Positions 1 through 10,715 of a stretch of DNA of 64,000 nucleotides are shown piece by piece. The notes beneath the pieces are model-generated. The model was not told where the DNA came from and ran no database searches. It saw nothing but the letters and a program-made list of their open reading frames with translations. This stretch comes from Hyaloscypha bicolor E. Its lineage: Eukaryota; Ascomycota; Leotiomycetes; Helotiales; Hyaloscyphaceae. Position numbers and translations under genes: made by a program. The stretch is taken from NCBI RefSeq assembly GCF_002865645.1, contig NW_020194589.1:2641750-2705749 (forward strand), written 5' to 3'. Every line of letters begins with the position of its first letter. Position 1 is the first letter of the stretch.

Positions 1-1976
1 CTTTCGACTGGACTTGCTCCATCTCGTATAATGCACCAATCGCCGCCATAGAAAGGATGAGGCAACCCCGTCCACCGATGAGGCCGGCATGACCTCTGCC
101 ATCATTCCCGTAAGTCGGAACGTCAAAAGAAAGAGTCGGAATATGAAGAAATGGTAAGTGGGGTTGGAAGTAGCGAATGTAAGCTCCAACATAACGTTGA
201 AGATCGTGTGTGCCTGGGAAAAAGTCAGAATTATTTGTATCTCCAAAAACGAAGCTTTGGAATCCAAGAATAGCACTCTCGGCATGGATGCTTCGAGCAA
301 CTTTTGTTTCGAAACTCATGGGCCTGCATTGATGCCAAGACATGACTTACTGGGAAGGTTACGTGTTGCATCACTAGCGATACTCGCTCGTCCGGGGAAA
401 TGAGGGGAAAGAGGTGAGCTGGTTGCTGGAAAGGAATATTTTCGGCTTCCGAATGGCGTACACGGTGCGAGAGCAGCAAGGAGAGCTTGTCGGGTGGAAT
501 CTGTAATTGTGGCGAGCGGCAGAATAGAACTCGTGCTCCCATTCATCGAGATTGGGGTTTCCGGCCCGAGATTCATTGGTGGGTGAAAGCTTTGAGTCGT
601 GATACCCGGCATCAGAGATGGACTTAACGAGCTCATGGATGGTGGTGGTGTCGAGAAATAGGGGTCGTTCGCATTTCTGTGAGGCAGGCTATGGGGAGAC
701 ATAGGCCCACCGTTCATCATATCATGGAATCCTGTATGACCAAGGTCCATAGCAAACGGATTGGGTGTCATAAGAGGAGGAGCCATCATTGACTGTTGCC
801 ACATGGATGCCGAAGACTGTGCTGGGTTGTTTGAACCATCCAACATGACTTCGCTGATACCACTCTGACTAGCAGTGCTTATAGCAGAGGGTGAGGATCC
901 ATCGAGTGCCTGGTCATTGGCGTCGTGGAATGACATTTGATGTTCAAATCCATTCATCCAGTCAAAGTTTTCTTCCAAGGTTTGACTTGCAGACATATCT
1001 GGAAAAGCGTGGTGATATGGTGATGCAGTATCAATTACCATCGACTGCGGGGAATCATTGTAGTGCAATGCATTCGGGTTTATCGTAGAGCCTGGGCCAC
1101 CAAAGAGCAGGCGCTCAAAATCCACCTCTGAATAGCCGTGGACAGGTGCAGTTCTGAGACCCCCTCCGAAATCCAAGTTGTTAAAACCATGTGTTTCTAG
1201 CTTTGGAAGCCCATGCTGCATACCCCGCTGCCCTAGAGCAGAAGACATCCCACCGAAATGATAATCATTTTGCATGGGAGGTCCGGGTAGACTTGGATGA
1301 CGGCTGTGGGTTGCTTGAAGGTTAGCTCTTTGGACATTGACATCTACAGCTGCCATCATCTGCATACGGGTTCCGTCAACATGGCCGATTGTATTGGCTC
1401 TTGGCCTCATTGTCGCGGCCTGATGTCCATTGGCAATGGAGCCTTTTCGTACTCTGTTTGGACCGGCAGTGCTGCTCGCAGCACTCTCTCTTCGGTTTCT
1501 TGGTCTCGAAGAGGGCGTGGTCGTCATATGGAGTTTCTGCTGGTGCCGCAGTAAAAGGTCCCGGCGGGCAAAGCACCTCGCACATTCTGGACATTCGAAT
1601 GGCTTCTCCTTGGTATGTGATCTCTCATGACGCTTGAGATGCTCTAAACGGGCGAAGCATCTTTGGCAAGTACCGCATACATGAGGTCTGGGTTTGTCGG
1701 TTTTGGGTGGGGGAAAGTTGTTGACGGCCTTGGAGCTCGTCGACGCACCTGGAGCAATGGATTAGCTCGGACTTCTACACATCGTAGGACAAGAGAAAAG
1801 CAATTTCAAGCTCAGCTCGTGCGCATTGCACCGCAGAAAGAACAAGCATTGGGAGATCGCATACCGTTCTCTCCATTGTTCATCCCACCATTGGCCGCAC
1901 CGCCACTGGATGACGTTGCTGTGGGCATAACGAGAGGCTGTTGCTGCGGATGTTGAGCTGTGGAGTCGCTCAGCAT
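1..1976 (-). CDS. C2H2 zinc finger + fungal-specific domain transcription factor (partial, C-terminus beyond the window)
   Basis: Predicted nuclear DNA-binding regulator. Exons read 1976-1865, 1748-351 and 213 leftward past the window edge, so the C-terminus is missing. Two adjacent C2H2 fingers lie at about residues 62-111: CGTCQRCF...HLKRHERSH, the linker TKEKPF, then CPECARCF...[10 protein letters not shown]. This arrangement is that of the ADR1/RSF2/USV1 group. About 390 Ser/Pro/Met-rich residues follow. The last exon opens with [19 protein letters not shown], which looks like the start of a Fungal_trans (PF04082) domain. The intron 350-214 (137 nt) was chosen because the frame otherwise stops at 316 and because the acceptor restores the domain in phase. 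The start at 1976 was chosen because this short first exon ends in GTATGC in the right phase. The overlapping frame that appears to start at 2073 has no ATG. Target genes cannot be inferred. Confidence 0.85.
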
Positions 1977-2646
1977 CGTCGTCCGAGATGGTCGTCGTCG
2001 AAGGAACGGTCGAGGTTGAGGAAACGGCTTCCAGAAGTTTGGTCTCGCATGCTATTGAAAGGGACTTCAACACTTCATTCGTTCATGGCGGAAAAGCAAA
2101 AGCGGTCGTGGCAATGGAAGGATGAGGATGGATGGACAATGAACTCACGGCTTTCCAATGGCCAAGGCCTGGCGGGTCCGTTACTGGGGACTTGCAGCAA
2201 AAGAAAGGCAGAGGTGCAGGACGGAAAGTGCAGGCAGGCCTTTGCAGTCTTCCACTTATCGGTTCGCTGATGCAACCACACTGAGAGCCGTTGCAAGTTG
2301 CAAGCTTTAGCCGAATCCTGGCCACTTCGGCCCAGGTGAGCGAGAACGCGCCCGGGGGGTTGAGAGGTGTGGTGCGCTGCGTGGAGCTGCGGTGAATCGA
2401 TGGCCAGCCCCAGGAGGTCGTCGTCGGTACCTGCGATGCCTCACGCTTTTCTTTCTGTTTGAGCGCGGTGCCCGTCGACTTGCTTTTGAGAGAGGCAGTC
2501 AATAGTGGTTCAACGATCGCTGGTTCCACGCGGAGAAGGTCCAGTGGGCTATGGCCGCGAGGTCTCTTGGCTTGTCCGCGCCGTCACAATTGGGGCAGCG
2601 TGCCGGCTGCGAAACTGGAGAAGGCGGAAACGAGGGAGAGACGAGA

Positions 2647-2666
2647 GGGCGAGGGCGAGGGCGAGG
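2647..2666. repeat. GGGCGA microsatellite
   Basis: About three copies of a GGGCGA hexamer, followed by a degenerate GA-rich tail. Confidence 0.7.
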
Positions 2667-2727
2667 AGCAAGAGTGAGGGTCCAGCAGCAAGCAGCAAAC
2701 AGTACCACGGTCCACGCAGCACCAGAA

Positions 2728-2760
2728 CAGCACCAGCACCAGCACCAGCAGCGCAGCACC
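2728..2760. repeat. CAGCAC/CAGCAG trinucleotide-type repeat
   Basis: Alternating CAG/CAC triplets over about 33 nt. Confidence 0.65.
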
Positions 2761-3605
2761 AGTTGCACAGGGCCCACTGAAAATTATGGAGAGGCAGGCA
2801 GAGAGAGAAACTCGAGCCCCAGACGGGGGCTGGTTGACCTGGATGACCGCTCTCAGAAGGGCAAAGCATGCACTGGGAGGTCGGCAGGGATGCTAATTGG
2901 CGCTCCACTTGCTCTGAGACGACGATTTTGAGTCCGGGCTTGGGGGACTGGGGGGGCAGCAAGCGTTGTCTGATCTGGCATAGTCTGCACTGTGGATCGA
3001 TCTGGGAATAAGAGGAGATGGGAGATTGGAAATCCAGCACAGAACCGCACAGTACAGCACAGTAGAACCAAGCCAGGCCCCAGGCCCGCGAGTTTCCAGG
3101 GCTACTTGTAGCAATTCTCTGGGGGTTCCAGTCTGGCTGGCAGGGCACATGACAAAATGGGCGGGAGTACGAGTAGCAGCTCTCTCAAGCGGTGGCCTCG
3201 AATCGACGAGGTGCAAAATGCACGATATACGACAGGGCCAGGGCTGCAGGGCTGCGCAGACAAGGCATGGAAGAGCCCGTCAGGACAGTAATACTACAGT
3301 ACAGTAGCAGGCCAGGTCCAAACCGGGTCCCGCGAGAAATGGCAATCCAGCACGGCCTCCTGAGTGGCCGAGAGTTTAGCTCGTGCCTCGTGGAGAGACT
3401 GCCGCTGCTAAATGGATATTAATACATACAGTACCACAATGCAGTTAATCCGATGTGGACGAGCAGGGTGAGTCAAGATGTGTTTCGACACGAGGTTTCC
3501 TGCAAAATGCCATGCTCACAAATCTTCTTATTCAAAGTCCTTGAGCATGGTGCTGCTTGGAGTCCCCAGCACGGCCGGCCCTGCTTGCACTGTGTCGTAG
3601 CCAGG

Positions 3606-3625
3606 TCACTCGTCACTCGTCACTC
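3606..3625. repeat. TCACTCG 7-bp repeat
   Basis: Nearly three copies of a 7-bp unit. Confidence 0.65.
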
Positions 3626-3661
3626 CGACCACCAGACACACCTGGTACATGCTGGATAGGG

Positions 3662-3690
3662 GCAGAGCAGAGCAGAGCAGAGCAGAGCAG
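3662..3690. repeat. GCAGA pentanucleotide repeat
   Basis: Almost six perfect copies of GCAGA. Confidence 0.85.
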
Positions 3691-4401
3691 GAGGTTGGCC
3701 TTGCGAGCTCAATTGGCCACGCATCAGCGGAAAAGCCGCACACTGAGAGAGCACCAAATACTACAGTACGACTCCATCTGGGACTGCTTCTCGGTATCCA
3801 CTCTTCATGCACAGCTTCCCTTCCGAGAAACCGAGAGCGGCGATGGCTGGATGTGTGATTGTGACGGTGACCTGTGTCCTGCGTCGAACGACGAGGAAAA
3901 GCGTCTTCCAGAAACCCGACTTGGGGTCTGTTTCTCTTGGACATACGGTACCCTTCGTAATCTCTCTCAACTTCCTTCTCAGTCCCCGAGGCACTTTTTT
4001 AGATTTTACTGGGCCCCAACTCCACAGCTCGGCCAGCGTGTGATCCATGCGTTCGTACATACCAGAGAGTTAGACAAGTACCACGGGTACTTACCCGCGA
4101 CCCCGTACCCCATACAGCGATTAGATAGCGAGTCCCCCAGCGGCAGCCTTGATAAGTACTGTAATGTACTGGACTGGACTGGACTGTATCAGGCAGATCA
4201 CACCGCGAAGTCTCGCCCTGTACCTTGCTTGGCGATGACGGTGATAGCGAAAAGGCATCCGCGGCCGATGATGGCGGCGCCCACTCGCGCATGCCGTCCA
4301 CCAGGTATGCCATGCATGCATCTGGGGATGCAGAGTCTGCGCTGCGGAACGTGGATGGATAAGTGCTTCCTGCGGCAAAGCTTCCTTTGCCTCTTTAGCT
4401 C

Positions 4402-4458
4402 ATGGCTCGTGGCTCGTGGCTTTTGAGTCTTGGCTCGTGGCTCTTGGCTCTTGCCTCT
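4402..4458. repeat. TGGCTCG/TGGCTCT repeat
   Basis: Imperfect 7-bp units repeated over about 57 nt with small interruptions. Confidence 0.75.
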
Positions 4459-4965
4459 CGGGCCAGACTGACAACCGGCTCCGTCGCGGCGAGTCGTGAG
4501 GGCTTTTGCTGCTCAGGTGATATGCGACTCCTCGGCCGGGAAGGGTGGGCTGGGCTGGTGGCTGGTAGGGGAGCAGGGGATGGGGCAAGGATGGGAGGGG
4601 ATGGCGCTGGACCACGGCCACGGCCCACAAGCCCACCAGCGTCGACGACGAGACTACGCCGGAAAAGACACGAACTGCTGCACAACCGATCAAACGAACG
4701 CGCTGTCCCTCCACTCGGCGCCCGGCCAAGTCATGGCCCATGATGGCCCGTGAGGGCCGCGAAGTGCCAGGCTGCCAGCTCTGAAGCGTGCCAGGAGTGT
4801 CAGTAGCGCAGCGTCACTAGTGCAGCCCCCCTCATGCAGGACGTTGAGAGAAGGTGCGCCGTCGTCTGCCTGCCGCCTGCACACCTTTCCACACGCAGTC
4901 GTCGCTCTCCCCTTGTCCTGCGCCGCGCCCAATGGAAGACCGCCCAGCCAAGGGCTAGTGGCTGA

Positions 4966-5003
4966 TCCTGGCGACTCCTGGCGATTCCTGGCGATTCCTG
5001 GGA
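4966..5003. repeat. TCCTGGCGAY 10-bp repeat
   Basis: Four copies of a 10-bp unit, the first with C and the next two with T at the last position, the fourth degenerate. Confidence 0.8.
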
Positions 5004-5300
5004 CAGGCCCCCTGGCTCCAGACCCTGGTTTCCCCAGCTTTTTTTCAAGCCACCCCTCCGTCGTCTGTCATCCAGTCCAGTGCGGATCTTCTCCCCTCGT
5101 GCCGTGCCTCACCAGGCGATCAAACTGTTTCCTGATATGCGGCAGATGCCTCACCAACTTATCCGGACCGCATGCCCAGCGAGTGCCGCCAACACTGCCT
5201 CGAAAGACAGCCGCTGTGCTTTGATAACCGGCCATGGACGTGGAGATGGAGATGGAGAAGGCCATTTCTGCTGCTGCTGTAGATATTTATAACTAGAGCC

Positions 5301-7440
5301 CCATCTATGCCAATACCGAGTACTGTCCGGCCACCGAATTGCCGCGCCCAAGCGACTCGATCGGAGAGCTTTGCCGTATCGCTCCTGTATTGCAAGGCTC
5401 TGCCGCGCTCGGCTCCACACTGCCTGCTGGGCTCGGGGAGGACGCTGGGCATTCTTGCGCGCTACGGAGAAGGATGGCACTCGGGAGAGGCACGGAATTC
5501 CTCTGGAGCTGAGGTTTGCAGCGAGGAGATGACATCCTGAAGAAAGATTGTCCGCACCGAGCCAGTCCGATGCGAAGGCTGGCTTCTTGGCCTGTCGGTC
5601 TTACACTCGTAAAACACAACGGCTTCAAACTGCAGGAAACGTTCGAGGCAGTCGGGCCACAACCCTGGAGAGGATGGCACTTCAATTAATCTCCGATCGA
5701 ATGGAAACCCATCACTCAGTTGCCTCACTGCTTCAGAAAGTTCAGAGACAGGTGGGCTTACGAAACTGATCCTGCGATCCTCATCACCTACTCGCCCCTG
5801 GATCCTTACTTTCCTGACCGACGACCCGATAACCCCAGATATCGAGCCTGACCCGGAACGTCTTTTATCCTGACCTGGCTGGCAATATTAGTATTACCCC
5901 GGACTTGCGACGCAAAAGGCAAGGGAGTAATCGTGGAGGATGATGCTAGCGAGGGCCTGCTGACTCCAGATCTCGGAGGCGAGTGAGAAAGGCTCGAGAA
6001 AAGGTACCAGCCACCATCAAGGATCTTTCGTCCCAATACTGTAATCTATGCATCGCCCAATCGCGATGCTTTCACCTGATAATTGAAAATCATTCCACGA
6101 ATCCACACTCACAGTACGCCGCCATAGAGAAAGATGCCGAAGTTCTGCGAATAATGGCAACCCCAGTGTGCCCCCTGCCAGACGCCGCAGCCTTTTCTCT
6201 TGCTCTTCAAACGTCATGCAGGGAAAAAGAGTGCCGAGTGCTGCGTCACTCGCAGGTTCGCCGTATGTTTACAGTTGATTGAAAGACGGCGTTTCCCATT
6301 TATCTCATCCCGTAATCTTTCTCACGGACTCAGGGAGCTGGTAGCCTTGCTCGGCCCCTGAGACGAGGAATATAGACCAATTTCCGAGAAAACCCTGATG
6401 TGAAAATTAAGGAGTGTTTGGCGGCCATTTCCCAGGAGATCACATTAGCCATCTGAAACGGAAGCTTGAAGTTCTTCCCGTCCTTTGTCGGGGAAACTCC
6501 CAGTGAAACTTTAGTTATTTCTTTGTTATAATTCTTTATCGATTACAGCTTCACAGGTAGTCTTTCAGAAACATTGCTGACAATAGACTCGCCCCGAAGC
6601 AGCAATTACGAGTGTTGAGCGTCGTCCTGTCAAATTCCGACGGTCTCCCGGCTGCCGATCGCTTGAGACCAACCCCCCTTTTCAGGTCCGACCTTCTCGA
6701 TTGAGGGTGAATCAGGACCTGCCGGACAAAAATTTGAAATCCTCTGCCACACTTCCAGAACACCACCATCGACCTCCAACGTCGTCATTTTCAGCCACAC
6801 GGTAATGATCAGCCGTCTCCGAACACAAGAACGCTCTCCGTCAAGTAAATTCATTGATGAGCTGCGTAGATCTCACGATGAATCCATTGAACCTCAGAAA
6901 CCATGACCGGACGTTCCTCCGCTCCTCCCGCAAAGTCCAACTCAACCAAGCTGGGCATTTTGCACCTTTGCGAACGCGAGACGCTCTCGAACTCCTGCTT
7001 GGGCCAGCCACTCGGCGCCAATGAAATTCGTAGTGGGGGATCTGCACGCACGGGATGCAGGTTTACGAAATGGCACACCCGCCGTCTTTTCAGGGTCTCG
7101 AGTTGATCCGCAACCAGCCGGGAGAGGTGGATCCAAGTGCGATATTGTCATAACTCCAGATGTTCGAGTTGGAGTGTGAGAAACTGTCACCGAAGCAGGT
7201 CCTCAAGTGAGTGACAAGGGAGTCTCGATCACATACGTGGCACACTGGCCACATCCCGCACTCTATGCACTCGACTGAATGTTTGCCGTTGAGGTTTGGG
7301 GATACCTCGGTATCTCCTTTGACCAGTAGCTTTCTCAACCACGTGAGCATTCAGGGGCAGAGCAAGGAGCCTCAGGGGTCATGGAGACTGTCCACCGTTG
7401 TAGCCATTTCATTATGAATCAGTGCGAGGTTAAGAAGTTG
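5301..7440. other. Gene-free stretch, nothing recognised
   Basis: Only short overlapping frames on both strands (up to about 125 codons) with no domain, no splice structure and no consistent start. I see no RNA gene or mobile-element ends. Confidence 0.5.
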
Positions 7441-8717
7441 ACAGCTCTTACCTCTCGCTCACTTTTGTAGCATCTAGACTATCTCAGAATTAATTCTTAG
7501 ATCCTTATCGGAGCCTCTTTTGAATTCAGCTTCCCTTTCTTCTTCAGAGACTCCGGGGTCTCCAGACTTCCGCTCCCTTTGACCTACGACCAAGATGGCA
7601 CGTCACAAAGCCACTGAGCTCAATATTGCATCAATAGGAATGCATCCTCGCTTCCGCTGGTCCTTGTGGAGGGAGCACTGTAGGCCTATGTTCAAGATCC
7701 TCGAGTCCTCCTTCGGCAGTTTCTAGTCACTTGGTTCCAACACTAGCCATTTCTCCTTGTGAGAAGCAACCTACAAGAAATTTCAGCCTCTCTTTCCACC
7801 ATAAATTTTGTCTTTTTCAGGCTCTAGGTCATGGAGCTTGGTTGGCCCTTCTTATTCAGGAGCTTCACCCTTAACCGAGCCTCGCTAACGGCATTTTCAG
7901 CATCAAGATACGAACTTCAACTCCCAGCGCTCCTACTCTCTTTAATTTGCTGGACCAGCTTCATCTTTGCAAGGGCGCCCCACGTCTCAAGAGCTGAGCC
8001 CATTCACCTCTCAAATGGAGATCCTCTGAAACTATGCCAATCTTCCAGCGCATTTTCGATTCTACGACACAGCTGAATCCCACAACATTGGCCACAGTTC
8101 TCCTGCAAGATTTTTCCAGACTCGAGTCCACTCCGGTATTCCTTCCCTATTATTTCTCATTCCATTGCCAGATAGCTTATCACCTTGAAGCAGCATCCTT
8201 TTCCAATGCTACTTCAAGTCGCTGACCTCAATCCTTTAGGCCATCCAGTCCTGGATCAAGCTACTTATAGCCAAAATTCCCCTGCAAGACACAAACACAT
8301 CTCCCCGTACAGAGCGTTCATCACATCTTGGCTTCTGGACAAGACAGTGGGTTCTTGCACCAAGCGATGCTCTTCAAACACAAACATATAACACTTCTTA
8401 ATACAGAATCTCGTCGCAGTTTTGATTCTTTGATAATGCGGCGAGTCACTATCACAGGCCCGGCCTCCGTCTCGCCTGAAAAGGGGGGGGAAGAGAAGCC
8501 GTAGAAGTGGGCATGAGAACTAGCACTCAACCGGTGCGCCTTTGGCTCCTCATCTGATTTCTCAGCTGCAACGCACAAGCTTATTCTCTCTCTCTGTGTT
8601 TCCCGGTAGACTTCGTACCCTTTTGCCTCCGATGGTATGGTAGCATAGTTCTGCCTGTGTTGCTCAATCCCCTCGCCCTCTCCTGAGGCGGCCTCGGCCG
8701 GGTATCCAATGTCTGAG

Positions 8718-8827
8718 TCTATTCGAATACACGACTCTGGTCGATTGTAACCATGACATTCGCCTCACAGCCAAGATCCCTTCAAGAATCTATTCGACCG
8801 CACGACTCTCGTGGATTGTGACCAACC
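8718..8827. repeat. Two-copy degenerate direct repeat, 71-bp spacing
   Basis: Copies at 8718-8756 and 8789-8827 share TCTATTCG, then CACGACTCT, then GATTGT in the same order and spacing. Most of about 39 positions match. Confidence 0.65.
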
Positions 8828-9204
8828 AGAGCTACCTCACATCTGAGACTTGTCACGAAGCTACTAGGCAACAGCACTCAAGTTTACTGGGGGAGCTAAG
8901 CAGGTCAGACCATCCATCACTTGGCGGGCGCCAGAATGCCACGATACCGTAAGACCAAACCGAGGCTCCGACTCCTCCCAACAGACTGCTTGGCTCCACT
9001 CTGTGCCGAACTATGAATCCGTATACTCGAAAGCCGCAAGGCATCAGACTCGGCGGTTGGAATTGCTGTTATACCTCGACAGAACACCGACCTCTCTCTC
9101 GCTTCTCATGGGTACCCACCCACCATACCAGACAGCCTCCCAAAAGGGCGTCCTTTATTACCTAGAACTTCGACTTTCTTTTCTTGAAACTGCCGTCATC
9201 TCTG

Positions 9205-9720
9205 CCTTCGATTAGTACTACAACCTCGAGTACTACGACCCACGCTCCCACCCCCTAAGTCTTCGATCTCTGCGATTCCTAAAGAGAGGTGTGAGTTGTA
9301 CCCTTCCCGAGCTATTGCCTCGATTCTAAGAATTATGAGCTGTGCACCCTTCCTAGTTGTTTCTTCGAATCCAGGAGATGTTGTGGCCAAAAACGCCCTC
9401 CTAAATCGTTCTTTCATTTCCGCAGAATGTTTTGAGATGAGTTGCCTCCTAAGTCATACCTTCGATTTCTGGCAAACAAATCAGTGAGGGCTGATGCTGG
9501 TCGTTCCCTCGATTCCTGGAAATTGGTATAGGTGAGTACTAGCATGAGCCATTCCTTTGATTTTTAGTGAGCTGAGAATTGTTTATTAGCCTTAGTCGTT
9601 CCTTCGATTCCTGGACAAAGGTGTGAAAGCTCGCTAAAGGCTATATCGTTCTTTCGATTCCTAGAACAAGTCACAATAATCTTTTATCTGTTCGTCTATC
9701 GCTCCTTCGATTCTTGGATA
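9205..9720 (+). repeat. Degenerate ~48-bp tandem repeat array (left array)
   Basis: The core TCGTTCCTTCGATTCCTGGA or a clear variant recurs at about 9313, 9357, 9405, 9454, 9501, 9549, 9596, 9646 and 9699. The spacing is 44-53 bp, with weaker units before 9313. The bases between cores also drift together, for example GTGTGAAAGCTCGCTAAAG. This is an aged minisatellite-like array of about ten units. Confidence 0.75.
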
Positions 9721-10059
9721 CGGAAGCGTGAATAGTACACTCGCCTAATTCCCCTTTTGAAACAAAGCAACGGCGGCTCAACTTCTCCTCTTCAACCTCA
9801 ACAACATTTCTTCTCTAACTCCCGGCTTTCAATCTCCACCTTTGCCTCCCCATGGTTCCTTAGCAGTCTAAGACAGCTACTGCTCTTTTCTTTCCATTGT
9901 TCCTTGGCAACCTGGAACAACTCCTTCTTTCTCTGCAGCTAAGTCTTCACCACCGTCTCGGAGTACGAACAAATGAGTGTTCATCACCACCGTCTTGGAG
10001 TTGCAGCAACAAAGAGTTTACTAAAAGGCTTGCTTGTTACTGTAACTTGCATGTGCCAA

Positions 10060-10680
10060 ATTCAATTGCAGTTGCTAGATTTTCCCAACTCACATCCAGT
10101 CTCAAAACTGTAGATGTCATTGAGCCATCGACATCCCTCTTGGCTTCCAAACAACCAAGTTCTTCACAGTTCAGTGACCAATCTAGCAACTAAGGCAACA
10201 ATACTAGGAGTTGAGTGTTTTATCACCTCCTTGCTATTACAACAACTTAGTGGAATTAGTCTTTCCTGGCCGCTTGTCTCTCGACCACTAAGTCTTTTCC
10301 ACAAGCTTTCCTTTGCCAACAATTTGCATCTGCCAATTCCAATCTCGTCGACCAGCTTTTTCAATTCACACCCAAATTCTGAGAATTGAGAAGTCTTTTG
10401 AGTCATCGATACTTCTCGTTACTTCCCAACTGAGCTCTTCATAGATCAATAATCAAACCGGCACTCAAACAAGCAACTCCAATAGCCGAGTTTTATTACC
10501 GCTCACCTTGCAACACCTTATCGTTCTCACTGGCTTCCTTCAGAAATAACTGGCCTAAGCCTGTACTACCGGCTCTCCTTCCTAATTCACACCCAGTCTT
10601 GAATCGGTGAATTTGCTCTATGCGTCATTGACGTACCTCCTTGCTCTCCAACCGAACTCTCAACGATTCAATTACCAAAC
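10060..10680 (+). repeat. Three large degenerate direct repeats (~220-275 bp)
   Basis: The blocks AACTCACATCCAG (10088), AATTCACACCCAA (10363) and AATTCACACCCAG (10584) are each followed about 45 nt later by a GTCATTGAC/GAGTCATCGA-like block. The first two are preceded by GCCAAATTCAA/GCCAATTCCAA. A second shared block, GAGTTGAGTGTTTTATCACC against GAGTTTTATTACCGCTCACC, keeps the same spacing of about 275 bp. The third copy looks shortened and runs to the start of the RING-like gene. Confidence 0.55.
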
Positions 10681-10715
10681 TAACTACCACATCAACAAGT
10701 CCTCAGCACAACAAC

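Larger units (their letters stand above)
1977..5300. other. GC-rich gene-free stretch with many short tandem repeats
   Basis: No credible gene is visible. The open frames here are GC-driven, overlap on both strands and run through microsatellites. The stretch lies upstream of the C2H2 regulator, so part of it is presumably its promoter and 5' leader. Short slippage-type repeats recur every few hundred bases (listed separately). Confidence 0.6.
7441..10715 (+). other. Pyrimidine-rich leader-like stretch carrying several degenerate repeat families
   Basis: The plus strand is visibly rich in C and T for about 3.2 kb, right up to the start of the RING-like gene. It contains no supportable coding region but at least three families of old direct repeats, listed separately. 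It could include a very long 5' leader of the downstream gene; nothing in the sequence proves transcription. Confidence 0.45.

Noticed and set aside
2083..2529. Minus-strand frame as first exon of the C2H2 regulator
   Set aside because: A better first exon with ATG at 1976 and a phase-matched GTATGC donor explains the gene.
3557..4426. 289-codon plus-strand frame
   Set aside because: Runs through the GCAGA and GGACT microsatellites, has no ATG start, no domain and no splice support; GC-rich frames overlap on the other strand.
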